A model generated the notes under the pieces. The model worked only from the letters and a program-made list of their open reading frames with translations. It did no database searches and was not told the origin of the DNA. From contig JAHIWE010000070.1 of assembly GCA_018816105.1 (NCBI GenBank), positions 1-36,793 of the forward strand: DNA of 36,793 nt. The letters are read 5' to 3'. This DNA is from a bacterium (GTDB lineage Bacteria; Campylobacterota; Campylobacteria; Campylobacterales; Arcobacteraceae). The translations under genes and the position numbers were made by a program. The stretch's first letter is position 1; the number at the start of each line of letters is the position of its first letter. This document shows, piece after piece, positions 1 to 8,886 of the stretch.

Positions 1-2
1 AT

Positions 3-464
3 ATTGTAATCAATATTGTTTCTAGTACTTTAAAAAACTATGATATAAAACTTGAAAATCACATAGATAAAGAAATTATTTTAAAAACATATTTAAATGA
101 ATACGAACAAGTTTTACTAAATATTATAAACAATGCAAAAGATGTTTTAATAGAAAAAAAGATTAAAAATCCATGTATAAAAATAAAAGCATATGAAGAA
201 GAAAATAGTGTGGTTTTAACAATAGAAGATAATGGTGGTGGAGTTTTAGTTGAACCAAAAGGAAAAATCTTCGAACCATATTTTACAACAAAAGAGCATA
301 GTAATGGAACAGGAATAGGGCTTTATATGTCAAAAATTATTATTGATAAAAATATGAAAGGTAAACTAAGAGTTAGAAACACAAATGAAGGTGCAAAATT
401 TATAGTATCAATTCTTAAAAATATAGAAAATAATGATGAGATCATCCATGATGAATTTGTTTGA
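3..464 (+). CDS. Sensor histidine kinase, C-terminal ATPase part (5' end outside window)
   Basis: This is the catalytic ATP-binding (HATPase_c) end of a two-component sensor kinase, which would phosphorylate a response regulator encoded outside the window. The frame is open from nucleotide 3 with no start, so the sensor and dimerisation domains lie to the left. The boxes appear in order: an N box (NEYEQVLLNIINNAKDVL), a G1 box (EDNGGGV), an F box (IFEPYFTTKE) and a G2 box (GTGIGLYMSK). All are intact, so the part seen looks functional. The gene overlaps the start of the phosphodiesterase gene by 14 to 32 nt, depending on the start used there. A C4-dicarboxylate TRAP operon lies 0.9 kb away on the other strand. 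Such transporters are often controlled by neighbouring kinases, so a DctB-like role is possible, but the sensor domain is not visible and this is inference. Confidence 0.9.
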   Translation: MVINIVSSTLKNYDIKLENHIDKEIILKTYLNEYEQVLLNIINNAKDVLIEKKIKNPCIKIKAYEEENSVVLTIEDNGGGVLVEPKGKIFEPYFTTKEHSNGTGIGLYMSKIIIDKNMKGKLRVRNTNEGAKFIVSILKNIENNDEIIHDEFV

Positions 465-1158
465 TAATAAATATATTGCACACAGAGGATTGCATGATGG
501 CCGATTGATTCCTGAAAATTCTTTATTAGCTTTTGAAAAAGCTCTTGAAAGAAACTACTCAATTGAGTTTGATATAACAATTTCAAAAGATAATCAAATT
601 ATGGTTTTTCATGATGAAGGTTTATATAGATTATGTGGTATAAAAGAAAATATTGAAGATATGAATTACTCTTTTTTAAAAGAGTTAAAACTCTATGAAA
701 GTAGTGAAAAAATACCTTTATTTAAAGAAGTTTTAGATTTAGTAAATGGAAAAATTCCATTAATAATAGAAATAAAAAATCATAAAAATATTGGAATATT
801 AGAAAATAAACTTATGAATTTACTGCAAAACTACAAAGGAAAATATCTAATATGCTCTTTTGAAAAAAGTATATTATCTTGGTTTAAAAAAAATAAACCA
901 AATTTAAAAAGAGGATTGATATTTGAATCTAGTCCCAAAAAATTTCAGAAATATAATAAAACACTTTTTTTATATAAATACTATAAAATAAAAGCAGATT
1001 TTATTTCATTGGATTATAAATTATTAAATAGCACAATTTATGATTTTTGTAAAAAAAATAGTTTAGAGTTAATAACTTGGACCATAAAAAACAAAGAAGA
1101 TTATAAAAAAGTAGATTTAAAAGTAGATGCTGTTATTTTTGAGAATATTATTCTTTAG
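433..1158 (+). CDS. Glycerophosphodiester phosphodiesterase family protein
   Basis: This enzyme probably hydrolyses glycerophosphodiesters from phospholipid turnover to glycerol-3-phosphate and an alcohol. The GDPD signature is clear at the N terminus: AHRG with the first catalytic His, then PENSLLAFEKAL, the metal ligand pair in EFDIT, and the second His in MVFHDEGLYRLCG. An IEIK strand near residue 113 adds a further acidic ligand. Length (241 residues) is normal for the short, cytoplasmic, single-domain form, and no signal peptide is seen. The start is uncertain: ATG codons at 433, 436, 448 and 451 are all in frame and none has a good ribosome binding site. The later pair (MNLFDNKYIAHRG) fits the family N terminus best. 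The gene overlaps the kinase gene upstream and is probably translated with it. Its 3' end overlaps a small minus-strand reading frame by 11 nt. Confidence 0.85.
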   Translation: MMRSSMMNLFDNKYIAHRGLHDGRLIPENSLLAFEKALERNYSIEFDITISKDNQIMVFHDEGLYRLCGIKENIEDMNYSFLKELKLYESSEKIPLFKEVLDLVNGKIPLIIEIKNHKNIGILENKLMNLLQNYKGKYLICSFEKSILSWFKKNKPNLKRGLIFESSPKKFQKYNKTLFLYKYYKIKADFISLDYKLLNSTIYDFCKKNSLELITWTIKNKEDYKKVDLKVDAVIFENIIL

Positions 1159-1255
1159 GTTCTTTGTTTTGAAGTTTTTGAGTAAAAAATGCTAAGAGTA
1201 TTATAACAAAAGCGATAATTGTAAAAGAGAAGATTTCGGATTGTAAAGTAGTCAT
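1148..1255 (-). CDS. Possible 35-residue single-pass membrane peptide
   Basis: The frame reads MTTLQSEIFSFTIIAFVIIL and continues LLAFFTQKLQNKEPKE before TAA. A hydrophobic stretch at about residues 9-24 would span the membrane once, and the charged KLQNKEPKE tail would follow on one side. AAGG lies about 8 nt upstream of the ATG, an acceptable ribosome binding site. The frame lies beyond the terminator that follows dctM. It would therefore need its own promoter; a TATTAT hexamer at 1286-1291 (minus strand) is a candidate. The 3' end overlaps the phosphodiesterase gene by 11 nt. I do not recognise the family. The amino acid order (polar start, one clean membrane helix, charged tail) looks like a genuine small protein, but a frame this short could be chance. 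Confidence 0.42.
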   Translation of the reverse strand: MTTLQSEIFSFTIIAFVIILLAFFTQKLQNKEPKE

Positions 1256-1289
1256 ATAAGTAGCCTTTTTTGAAAGTCTATCTAAATAA

Positions 1290-1320
1290 TAAAAAAAAAG
1301 TAAGAGATGAACTCTTACTT
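1290..1320 (-). terminator. Rho-independent terminator of dctPQM
   Basis: A perfect 9-bp stem (1298-1306 with 1312-1320, loop 1307-1311) is followed on the minus strand by a run of at least eight T. It begins 7 nt after the dctM stop codon. There is no T-run on the + strand side, so it serves the minus-strand transcript. Confidence 0.85.
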
Positions 1321-1327
1321 AATTTTC

Positions 1328-2608
1328 TCATCCATACATTAGGTTTGGTAACCATAACGAAATAGCAGGTATATAGGTTATAAGCATTAATCCTATAAGT
1401 AATATTCCTGTCATTGGTAATGAAGCAACAATAACTTGTTTTAAACTAAGTCCTGTTATTCCACTAGCTACGAATAAATTGAGTCCCACAGGCGGGGTTA
1501 TCATTCCTATTTCCATATTTACAACCATAATAACACCTAAGTGAATTGGATCAATTCCAAGTGCAATACCAATTGGTAGTAAAAGTGGTACTGTAATCAT
1601 TACCACAGAACTTGGTTCCATAAATTGTCCCATTAATAAAAGTAAAATATTTACAATTAATAAGAACGTTAAAGGACCAACATCTGCTGCAAGTATCATT
1701 TCTGTTATATGTTGAGGAATTTGCTCATCTGTTAAGAAGTGTGCAAATAACATCGCATTAGCGATAATAAAGAAAATCATAGAACTTGTTTGTGCTGAGT
1801 CTAAAATTATTTTATATAAATCTTTATATTTTGTATCTTTATAAACAAAAAATGAAATAAAGAAAGCATACATAACACTGAATGCTCCAGCTTCAGTTGG
1901 AGTAAAGATACCACCATAAATTCCACCAATTACAATAACAATAATTAATAAAGCCCAAAATGCATCTTTAAAAGCAGTGAATTGTTCTTTAAAACTAGCT
2001 CTTTTTGTTGATTTAAATCCACTTCTTTTAGCTAAAACATAAGTTGCAATCATCATCATTATACCAATCATAAGCCCAGGAATTACCCCTGCCATAAAAA
2101 GTCTTCCAATTGATTGATCCGCAGTTACCCCATACACGATAAATACGATTGAAGGAGGAATTAAAATACCTAATGTTCCTGATGTTGCAATTGTACCAAT
2201 AGCAAATTGCTCATTATATCCAGCTTGCTTAATTGCTCCATACATAACAGAACCAATAGCTGCAACAGTTGCAGGAGAACTTCCACTAACAGCCGCAAAA
2301 ATAATAGATGCAAGAATAGCTGCAATTGGAAGACCACCTGGAAGATGTCCTACTAAGCTTTTTGCAAAATTAATAATTCTCATTGCTGATGAACCACGTG
2401 AAAGTAGAGCTCCTGCTAAAATAAACATAGGAATTGCCATAAGTGTATACTTATTTAGTCCATCAAAAATTTTTGACGAAATTCCCATTAAATCCATATC
2501 TGTAAAAAGAAATGAAGTTATTAATGTTGTAGCCCCAAGTGAAACAGCAACTGGTACACCCACTAACATAAGGGCGAAAAGTAAAATAAATAAAGTAGCA
2601 ATAACCAT
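1328..2608 (-). CDS. dctM: TRAP transporter large permease, DctM family
   Basis: This is the large membrane subunit of a tripartite ATP-independent periplasmic transporter. It forms the translocation channel and couples uptake to an ion gradient. At 426 residues it has the family length and is hydrophobic throughout, with about 12 membrane helices. Family hallmarks are present: the loop GSSPATVAAIGSVMYGAI, ILIPPSIVFIVYG, GIFTPTEAGAFSV, and GMITPPVGLNLFVASGI near the C terminus. It starts 1 nt beyond the dctQ stop codon, with its AAGGAG ribosome binding site inside the dctQ end, so the two are translationally linked. A terminator follows at once. The partner binding protein resembles C4-dicarboxylate receptors, so succinate, fumarate or malate are the likely substrates, by inference. 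Confidence 0.95.
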   Translation of the reverse strand: MVIATLFILLFALMLVGVPVAVSLGATTLITSFLFTDMDLMGISSKIFDGLNKYTLMAIPMFILAGALLSRGSSAMRIINFAKSLVGHLPGGLPIAAILASIIFAAVSGSSPATVAAIGSVMYGAIKQAGYNEQFAIGTIATSGTLGILIPPSIVFIVYGVTADQSIGRLFMAGVIPGLMIGIMMMIATYVLAKRSGFKSTKRASFKEQFTAFKDAFWALLIIVIVIGGIYGGIFTPTEAGAFSVMYAFFISFFVYKDTKYKDLYKIILDSAQTSSMIFFIIANAMLFAHFLTDEQIPQHITEMILAADVGPLTFLLIVNILLLLMGQFMEPSSVVMITVPLLLPIGIALGIDPIHLGVIMVVNMEIGMITPPVGLNLFVASGITGLSLKQVIVASLPMTGILLIGLMLITYIPAISLWLPNLMYG

Positions 2609-2609
2609 A

Positions 2610-3161
2610 CTATTTTTCTCCTTGTGATTTAATTTCGTGTATTACAGCTTCATGCTCGTTGTACAATTTAATGTCTTTTGCATCTGTAAGATAAATTTCA
2701 ACTAGTTTCTCAGCGCATCTATATGCAGCTAATGCAAAAGAAATAGGAAGAACTAAATGTGGAATCCATAAAGGAATACCTAAATCTACACTCATTTCAC
2801 CAAAATCTTGTAATAAAAGAATTAATTCATACCCAAAGTATGAAATTAAACCAAGATAAGCAATAGATAGTAAATTTGCAAAGATTAAAAAAGCTTTGGT
2901 TATTTCAGGAGAGAATTTTTCAATAATTAAACTCACAGAAATATGCGCACCTTGTTTGAATCCATAAGCAGCTCCAAAAAGCGCAGCCCAAATAAAAAGA
3001 TAATTAGTAAGTTCAGCAGCCCATGTAAGGCTCATGTCGAAGGCATATCTTAATATTACATTGATAAAAGCTAAAAGCACACCAAGTGACAGTCCTAAGA
3101 CTGCCATTGTTTGGTTGATCGTACCAACTATTAAGTCGATAATTTCAAAGAATTTTTTCAT
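2610..3161 (-). CDS. dctQ: TRAP transporter small permease, DctQ family
   Basis: This is the small membrane subunit of the TRAP transporter, which pairs with DctM in the inner membrane. It has 183 residues and four hydrophobic segments: about 12-35, 45-63 (with LTWAAELTNYLFIWAALFGA), 88-112 and 130-148. The W-A-E-L motif and the following GFKQGAHI stretch are typical of DctQ. A charged C-terminal tail of about 30 residues follows the last helix. The gene sits between dctP (12 nt upstream) and dctM (1 nt downstream). Its own ribosome binding site is poor (GTAGAAAA before ATG), so it probably depends on ribosomes arriving from dctP. Confidence 0.93.
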   Translation of the reverse strand: MKKFFEIIDLIVGTINQTMAVLGLSLGVLLAFINVILRYAFDMSLTWAAELTNYLFIWAALFGAAYGFKQGAHISVSLIIEKFSPEITKAFLIFANLLSIAYLGLISYFGYELILLLQDFGEMSVDLGIPLWIPHLVLPISFALAAYRCAEKLVEIYLTDAKDIKLYNEHEAVIHEIKSQGEK

Positions 3162-3173
3162 TTTTCTACTTTA

Positions 3174-4166
3174 TTATTTAGTATCAATTGCTTTTTTGAT
3201 TAAATCTTCACCAATTACATCATAGAATTGTGGATAAACAACTGCCATTGCTTTTTTCCATTCTTGTTTTTGTTCAGGTGTTAATTCAATAATTTCAAGT
3301 TTCTTTGTATCTGCTGCATATTTTTTTAATTCAGCCATGATTTTTTCATCTTCTTTTGCAGATTCTTCTCTTTCAAATGCAGTTGCTTCTTTCATAGCTT
3401 GAGAAACATTTGCTTGTAAATCTTTTGGAAGTTTTTTCCAGAATCTATCACTCATAACAACTAAGTAACCTAAATAACCATGACTACTTAAAGTAAGACT
3501 TGTTTGAACTTCATTGAATTTTTTTGTATAGAAGTTTGATAATGGATTTTCAGTTCCTTCAACTACACCTTGTTGTAAAGCTGAGTAAACTTCTGAGAAT
3601 GGAAGTACTTGTGGATTACCACCAACTGCTTTAAATTGTGCTTCTAAAACCTTTGAACTTTGAATTCTATATTTATGCCCTGCTGCATCTTCAGGTAATA
3701 CGATAGGTTTAGCATTTGTTGAGAAATGTTTAAATCCAGCATCCCAGTAATCAAGAGCTATCATTTGTCTTTTGGCATCTATTTTAGATTTTAAAATAGC
3801 ACCCACTTCTCCATCCATAACTTTATATAAATGATCTTTATCTTTAAATAAGAAAGGTAAGTCAAAAAGTTGCATTTGTGGAGCTATACTTGTAAATTTA
3901 GATAAACTTGGCATAATTAATTGAACATTATCCATAACTAATGCTTTCATTTCTTCACCATCACCATATAATTGAGAGTTAGGAAATACTTGAACATCAA
4001 TTTTTCCTGCAGTTAACTCTTCAATTCTTTTTTCAAGAAAAGCAGCCGCTTTACCTTTTGGTGTACTATCACTTACTACATGACTTACTTTCATTACATA
4101 ATCTGCTGCTAAACCAGCTGTTGCCAACATTGCTGCTGCAATTGTACCTATAACTAATTTTTTCAT
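3174..4166 (-). CDS. dctP: TRAP transporter substrate-binding protein, DctP family
   Basis: This is the periplasmic receptor that binds the substrate and delivers it to DctQM. A Sec signal peptide is clear: basic MKK, a hydrophobic core to about residue 19, and cleavage near Ala20. The mature part has the core of the C4-dicarboxylate receptors: HKYRIQSSKVLEAQFKAVGG, carrying the substrate-carboxylate Arg, then LPFSEVYSALQQGVVEGTEN and SNFYTKKFNEVQTSLTLSSH. The length (330 residues) is standard. The ribosome binding site AAGGAG lies about 11 nt before the ATG. This is the first gene of the dctPQM operon and diverges from gltB. The C4-dicarboxylate assignment rests on the receptor motif and is strong but not proven, since relatives bind other carboxylates. 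Confidence 0.94.
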   Translation of the reverse strand: MKKLVIGTIAAAMLATAGLAADYVMKVSHVVSDSTPKGKAAAFLEKRIEELTAGKIDVQVFPNSQLYGDGEEMKALVMDNVQLIMPSLSKFTSIAPQMQLFDLPFLFKDKDHLYKVMDGEVGAILKSKIDAKRQMIALDYWDAGFKHFSTNAKPIVLPEDAAGHKYRIQSSKVLEAQFKAVGGNPQVLPFSEVYSALQQGVVEGTENPLSNFYTKKFNEVQTSLTLSSHGYLGYLVVMSDRFWKKLPKDLQANVSQAMKEATAFEREESAKEDEKIMAELKKYAADTKKLEIIELTPEQKQEWKKAMAVVYPQFYDVIGEDLIKKAIDTK

Positions 4167-4200
4167 ATCTCTTTTTCTCCTTAATTTTTGATATCAAAAA

Positions 4201-4206
4201 ATTATA
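4201..4206 (-). promoter_or_regulatory. Candidate -10 element of dctPQM
   Basis: On the minus strand the hexamer is TATAAT, about 35 nt before the dctP start, which would give a leader of roughly 28 nt. No well-spaced -35 is seen: a TTGACA exists farther up, but the gap is 22 nt. Weak -35 elements are usual in Campylobacterota. A second TATAAT (minus strand, 4299-4304) is an alternative. Confidence 0.5.
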
Positions 4207-4274
4207 GTTAAATCTTGTGTAAGTTTTATGTCAATTTCTTAAAGTTTATACATATGTTATATAAATACAAAAAA

Positions 4275-4286
4275 ATACAGCTGTAT
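4275..4286. promoter_or_regulatory. 12-bp perfect palindrome in the dctP/gltB divergent region
   Basis: The sequence ATACAGCTGTAT is a perfect dyad in the middle of the 277-nt region between the divergent dctP and gltB starts. It lies about 42 nt upstream of the gltB -10 and 70-90 nt upstream of the nearer dctP -10. Its position and symmetry fit a dimeric regulator site; the regulator is unknown. Confidence 0.4.
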
Positions 4287-4327
4287 AAAATATATACAAT
4301 TATAGGAAAATTAATTAAAATATTTTT

Positions 4328-4335
4328 TGTATAAT
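4328..4335 (+). promoter_or_regulatory. Candidate -10 element of gltBD
   Basis: TGTATAAT follows a T-rich stretch, the usual form of a sigma70-type promoter in this phylum (T-rich upstream, no clear -35). Transcription from here would give a leader of about 100 nt before gltB. A second AT-rich candidate near 4388-4396 cannot be excluded. Confidence 0.6.
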
Positions 4336-4443
4336 GCCCAATCGTAAAGATTCTATATTTTAAGTATTTAACTTTTTTTAAACTAAATTATAGTATATTA
4401 TTGGACTTTACTTAAGGAATATAAGAGATTAATATAAAGGAAA

Positions 4444-7400
4444 ATGATGGGGTGCAATTTAGACTTACTGACTTCTTTTAAAGATAATTGTGGGTTTGGT
4501 TTAGTCGCAGACATGAAAAACAGACCAAGCCATAAAAATTTAGAAGATGCAATTACTTCACTTGAAAGAATGATGCACAGAGGTGCAGTAGCAGCAGATG
4601 GTAAAACTGGAGATGGTTCAGGTTTATTATTATCAATGCCAGACTCTTTCATGAGAAAAATAGCAACACAAAAAGGTGTTGATTTACCGGAAATTTATGC
4701 AGTAGCAATGATTTTTACTAGAGATCTTAGTGATATTGATACATTCAAAGAATACTGTGAAATTAATGATTTAAAAGTTTTATTAACAAGAGAAGTACCT
4801 GTTGATATTGATGCTTTAGGTCAACAAGCTTTAGATAGCTTACCAACAATTATGCAAGTATTTGTTATTCCAAATACTTTAATGACATCAAAAAGATTTG
4901 ATGCAATGCTTTACTTAACAAGAAAAGAGTGTGAGCATAAACTAGTAGATAAAAAAGATTTTTATATTCCAACGTTTTCATCAAAAGTAATTGCCTATAA
5001 AGGGCTAATTATGCCTACGCATATTAAGCATTTTTATATTGATTTAAGGGATGAAGATTTTAAAATCTCATTCTCGTTATTTCATCAGAGATTTTCAACA
5101 AATACACTTCCTTTATGGAGATTAGCCCAACCATTTAGAGCAATAGCACATAATGGTGAGATAAACTCAGTTGAGGCAAATAGATTTAATGTTGAAGTAA
5201 AATCAGAACAATTAAAATCAGAAGTGTTCTCAGAAGAAGAGATGAAAAGATTACTTCCAATTTTACAAAATGTTGGTTCAGATTCTACATCTTTAGATAA
5301 TATGTTTGAATTTTTATTAGCAAATGGTGTGGATTTCTTTAAAGCTGCTCGTGCATTAGTTCCAGCTCCTTGGCAAAATGCTCCACATATGGACTCTAAT
5401 TTAAGAGCATTCTATGAGTATACTGCAACTGCTATGGAAGCTTGGGATGGACCTGCTGCTGTTTCTTTAACAGATGGAAGACATATTGGTTGTTTAATTG
5501 ATAGAAATGGATTAAGACCTTCTAAATATGTTATTACAAAAGATGATAAATTATATATTACATCTGAGTATGGAACGTTAAATATTGAAGATGATAATAT
5601 TCTAGAGCGTGGAAGATTACAATCTGGACAGATGATAGCACTTGACTTAAAGCACGGAAAAGTACTAAAAGAAGAAGATATTAACAATTATTTAAAATCA
5701 GCACAACATTATTCTAAGTGGTTAAATGATGATATGGATTATGTTCAAGAATATATAGAAGATACATTCTTAAATATAAAAGATTATAAAATTGAAGATT
5801 TAGAGAAGAAACAAAAATTCTTTAATATCACATATGAGATTTTAGATCAAGTAATTGAGCCTATGGCAAAAGATGGAAAAGAGCCAGTTGGTTCTATGGG
5901 AGATGATACTCCACTTGCATGTTTTTCACAAGTTAGTAGAAATTTTACAGATTACTTTAGACAAAAGTTTGCACAAGTTACAAATCCACCAATTGATCCA
6001 TATAGAGAAAAAGTTGTTATGTCTTTAGAAACTGGATTTGGTAGAGTTCATAATATTTTGGATGAAAAACCTGAATATGCAAAAAGATTAAAAGTAACAA
6101 GTCCTATTTTAATGAAAGAAAAATATGATATTGTTTATTCTTTTGGAGATGAAAAATCACCAAGATATGATGAATATTATAAAAATAGAGTATTCACAAC
6201 TACTTTTAAAAATGATTTAAAAAAATCATTAGAAAAATTAGCATCATATGTAGTAAAAGCTGTAAAAAAAGATGGTGTTTCTGTTGTAATTTTAGATGAT
6301 AGAACTATTAATGAAAATGAAAAAGTAATTCCTATGGCTATGGCTGTTGGATTTGTAAATCAACAGTTATTAAAACATGAAATTAGACATAATGTTTCAA
6401 TTTTAGCGATTACAGGTGAGGTTTATGATCCACATATGGCAGCTGTTTTAATCGGATTTGGATGTACTGCAATATATCCATATATGATGTTTGCTTCAAC
6501 TGTTTCATTTTTCCAAAGAGAAAAACCATCTAAATATGAAATGCAAAAATTATTAAAAAATACGCAAAAATCTGTTAATGCAGGATTATTGAAAATTATG
6601 TCAAAAATGGGTATTTGTACAGTAGCTTCATATAGAAACTCAGGTTTATTTGATGTTGTAGGTTTAAGTGATGAAATTGTTAATGACTGTTTTACAGGGG
6701 CTCACTCTGATTTAGCTGGATTAACATATGCTGATATTGAAGCTAAAATCAATAGATCTCATCATAATGCATTTAAAGAAGAAAATAATATGTTCCCACT
6801 TGATATAGGTGGATTTTATAAATACAGCAATGGTGGTGAATACCACGATTATGGTCCAGCTACAACTAGAGCTATGCATAATAAAACTGCTGCTAAAAAA
6901 GAAGATATTACAGATTTTGATGGATTAAGAGATTTAGTTAATAATAGAGATAAAAAGTTTATTAGAGATTTCTTTGAGTTTAATTCTGATAGAGAAGCAA
7001 TTGATCTAAGTGAAGTTGAAACAAAAGAAGATATTTTCAAAAGATTTGCATCTGCTGCTATGTCACTTGGTTCAATTTCTCCAGAAGCTCATGAAGCAAT
7101 GGCAACAGCTATGAATACTATTGGTGGTATGAGTAACTCAGGTGAAGGTGGAGAAGATTCAAAAAGATTTGGAACTATTAAAAACTCTAAAATCAAGCAA
7201 GTTGCATCAGGAAGATTTGGTGTAACGCCAGCATATTTAAGATCTGCTGAAGAGTTACAAATCAAAGTTGCACAAGGTGCAAAACCAGGTGAAGGTGGAC
7301 AATTACCAGGACATAAAGTTACTCCTTTAATTGCAACACTAAGACATACGGTTCCAGGTGTTACACTAATTTCACCACCACCGCATCATGATATTTATTC

Positions 7401-8883
7401 AATTGAAGATTTAGCTCAATTAATTTTTGACTTAAAACAAATCAATCCATTAGCAAAAATTACAGTTAAATTAGTTTCATCAATTGGTGTAGGAACAATC
7501 GCTGCTGGAGTTGCTAAAGCTTATGCTGATAAAATTGTTATTTCAGGTGGAGATGGTGGAACAGGTGCTGCTCCATTAACATCTATTAAACATGCGGGTA
7601 ATCCTTGGGAAATGGGTCTTTCTGAAGCTCATAATGCTTTAAAAGCAAATAAACTAAGAGAGTTTGTACATGTACAAACAGATGGTGGATTAAAAACAGG
7701 TCTTGATGTTGTAAAAGCAGCAATGCTTGGAGCTGAATCTTATGCATTTGGAACAGCTTCATTAACATTACTTGGATGTAAAATTTTAAGAATTTGTCAT
7801 ACAAATAAATGTTCAGTGGGAGTTGCAACTCAAGATGAAAATTTAAGAGATTTCTTTACAGGAACTGTTGATAGATTAATTTCTTACTTTACATTTATAG
7901 CTGAAGATATTAGAAATATTCTTGCATCTTTAGGTTATAAAACAATGGAAGAAATCGTAGGACGTTCTGATTTATTAAAAGTTATTGATGATAAGTTTGC
8001 ACAAAAATTTGATTTCCAAAATATTTTAAGAAGAATTGATGGAATTGATACTTGTCAAAAAGAGACTAATGCTCCTTTTGATGATAATAAATTTGAAAAA
8101 GAGTTATTGAAAAAAGTTCACAGAACTATTGAAAATCCAAACTCTCCAATCAAAATAAGTGCAGATATCTCTAACTTAAATAGATCATTTGGTGCTTTAA
8201 TTTCTGGAGAAATAGCAAGATTTTATGGTGACAAAGGTTTACCTGAAAATTCAATGACTATTAATTTAAATGGAATTGCTGGACAATCATTTGGTGCTTT
8301 CTTATCAAAAGGTATGAATTTGTATCTAAATGGTGCTGCAAATGACTATGTTGGTAAAGGTATGAATGGTGGAAAAATTATCATTAATCCTTTCCACCAA
8401 GGTAAAGATTTTGCAGGGGCAGGAAATACATGTTTATATGGGGCAACTGGTGGAAAACTATACATTAGAGCAACTGTAGGTGAAAGATTTGCTGTTAGAA
8501 ACTCTGGATGTACTTCAGTAGTAGAAGGAACAGGAGATAATGCTTGTGAATATATGACAGGTGGAATCGTTGTAATTTTAGGAAATACTGGTATCAATTT
8601 TGGTGCAGGTATGACTGGTGGATTAGGATTTGTTTATGACCCTGAAAAAACTTTTGTAGATAAAATGAATCAAGAATTAATTGAGTCAGTTAGAATTGAT
8701 ACAGATGATACTGAAAGAGAAAGATTATATTTAAAACGATTATTACTAGATTACTTACATGAAACAGATAGTGAAATGGCTGATAATATATTACAAAACT
8801 TTAGAGCAGAAATTAGAAACTTCTGGATGGTAAAACCAAAAAATATGACAGTATTACCACTAGATCCGGACAAGGGAGATTAA
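4444..8883 (+). CDS. gltB: Glutamate synthase (NADPH-type) large subunit
   Basis: The large subunit takes the amide nitrogen of glutamine and transfers it to 2-oxoglutarate, yielding two glutamates; electrons come from the small subunit. At 1479 residues it is full length. Cys16, in DNCGFGLVAD, is the N-terminal nucleophile exposed after removal of a short propeptide, and begins the glutamine amidotransferase domain. The FMN domain shows SGGDGGTGAAP near residues 1034-1044. The 3Fe-4S ligands are Cys1112, Cys1118 and Cys1123 (C-x5-C-x4-C, within GCKILRICHTNKC). The C-terminal part (about 1220-1479) is the Gly-rich beta-helix with repeated GGKIII-like turns. AAAGG lies 6 nt before the chosen ATG; the next codon is also ATG. 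gltD follows after 3 nt. GC content looks clearly higher than in the glycan genes downstream, as expected for a highly expressed gene. Confidence 0.98.
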   Translation: MMGCNLDLLTSFKDNCGFGLVADMKNRPSHKNLEDAITSLERMMHRGAVAADGKTGDGSGLLLSMPDSFMRKIATQKGVDLPEIYAVAMIFTRDLSDIDTFKEYCEINDLKVLLTREVPVDIDALGQQALDSLPTIMQVFVIPNTLMTSKRFDAMLYLTRKECEHKLVDKKDFYIPTFSSKVIAYKGLIMPTHIKHFYIDLRDEDFKISFSLFHQRFSTNTLPLWRLAQPFRAIAHNGEINSVEANRFNVEVKSEQLKSEVFSEEEMKRLLPILQNVGSDSTSLDNMFEFLLANGVDFFKAARALVPAPWQNAPHMDSNLRAFYEYTATAMEAWDGPAAVSLTDGRHIGCLIDRNGLRPSKYVITKDDKLYITSEYGTLNIEDDNILERGRLQSGQMIALDLKHGKVLKEEDINNYLKSAQHYSKWLNDDMDYVQEYIEDTFLNIKDYKIEDLEKKQKFFNITYEILDQVIEPMAKDGKEPVGSMGDDTPLACFSQVSRNFTDYFRQKFAQVTNPPIDPYREKVVMSLETGFGRVHNILDEKPEYAKRLKVTSPILMKEKYDIVYSFGDEKSPRYDEYYKNRVFTTTFKNDLKKSLEKLASYVVKAVKKDGVSVVILDDRTINENEKVIPMAMAVGFVNQQLLKHEIRHNVSILAITGEVYDPHMAAVLIGFGCTAIYPYMMFASTVSFFQREKPSKYEMQKLLKNTQKSVNAGLLKIMSKMGICTVASYRNSGLFDVVGLSDEIVNDCFTGAHSDLAGLTYADIEAKINRSHHNAFKEENNMFPLDIGGFYKYSNGGEYHDYGPATTRAMHNKTAAKKEDITDFDGLRDLVNNRDKKFIRDFFEFNSDREAIDLSEVETKEDIFKRFASAAMSLGSISPEAHEAMATAMNTIGGMSNSGEGGEDSKRFGTIKNSKIKQVASGRFGVTPAYLRSAEELQIKVAQGAKPGEGGQLPGHKVTPLIATLRHTVPGVTLISPPPHHDIYSIEDLAQLIFDLKQINPLAKITVKLVSSIGVGTIAAGVAKAYADKIVISGGDGGTGAAPLTSIKHAGNPWEMGLSEAHNALKANKLREFVHVQTDGGLKTGLDVVKAAMLGAESYAFGTASLTLLGCKILRICHTNKCSVGVATQDENLRDFFTGTVDRLISYFTFIAEDIRNILASLGYKTMEEIVGRSDLLKVIDDKFAQKFDFQNILRRIDGIDTCQKETNAPFDDNKFEKELLKKVHRTIENPNSPIKISADISNLNRSFGALISGEIARFYGDKGLPENSMTINLNGIAGQSFGAFLSKGMNLYLNGAANDYVGKGMNGGKIIINPFHQGKDFAGAGNTCLYGATGGKLYIRATVGERFAVRNSGCTSVVEGTGDNACEYMTGGIVVILGNTGINFGAGMTGGLGFVYDPEKTFVDKMNQELIESVRIDTDDTERERLYLKRLLLDYLHETDSEMADNILQNFRAEIRNFWMVKPKNMTVLPLDPDKGD

Positions 8884-8886
8884 AAG

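Noticed and set aside
4206-4234. TTGACA as -35 of dctP with the TATAAT at 4201-4206
   Set aside because: The spacing is 22 nt, too long for a standard sigma70 promoter.
7586-7828. Open frame on the minus strand inside gltB, one of many such shadows opposite gltB, gyrA and glnS
   Set aside because: It lies opposite strongly conserved coding sequence, encodes a low-complexity product rich in Leu, Gln and His, and has no ribosome binding site.
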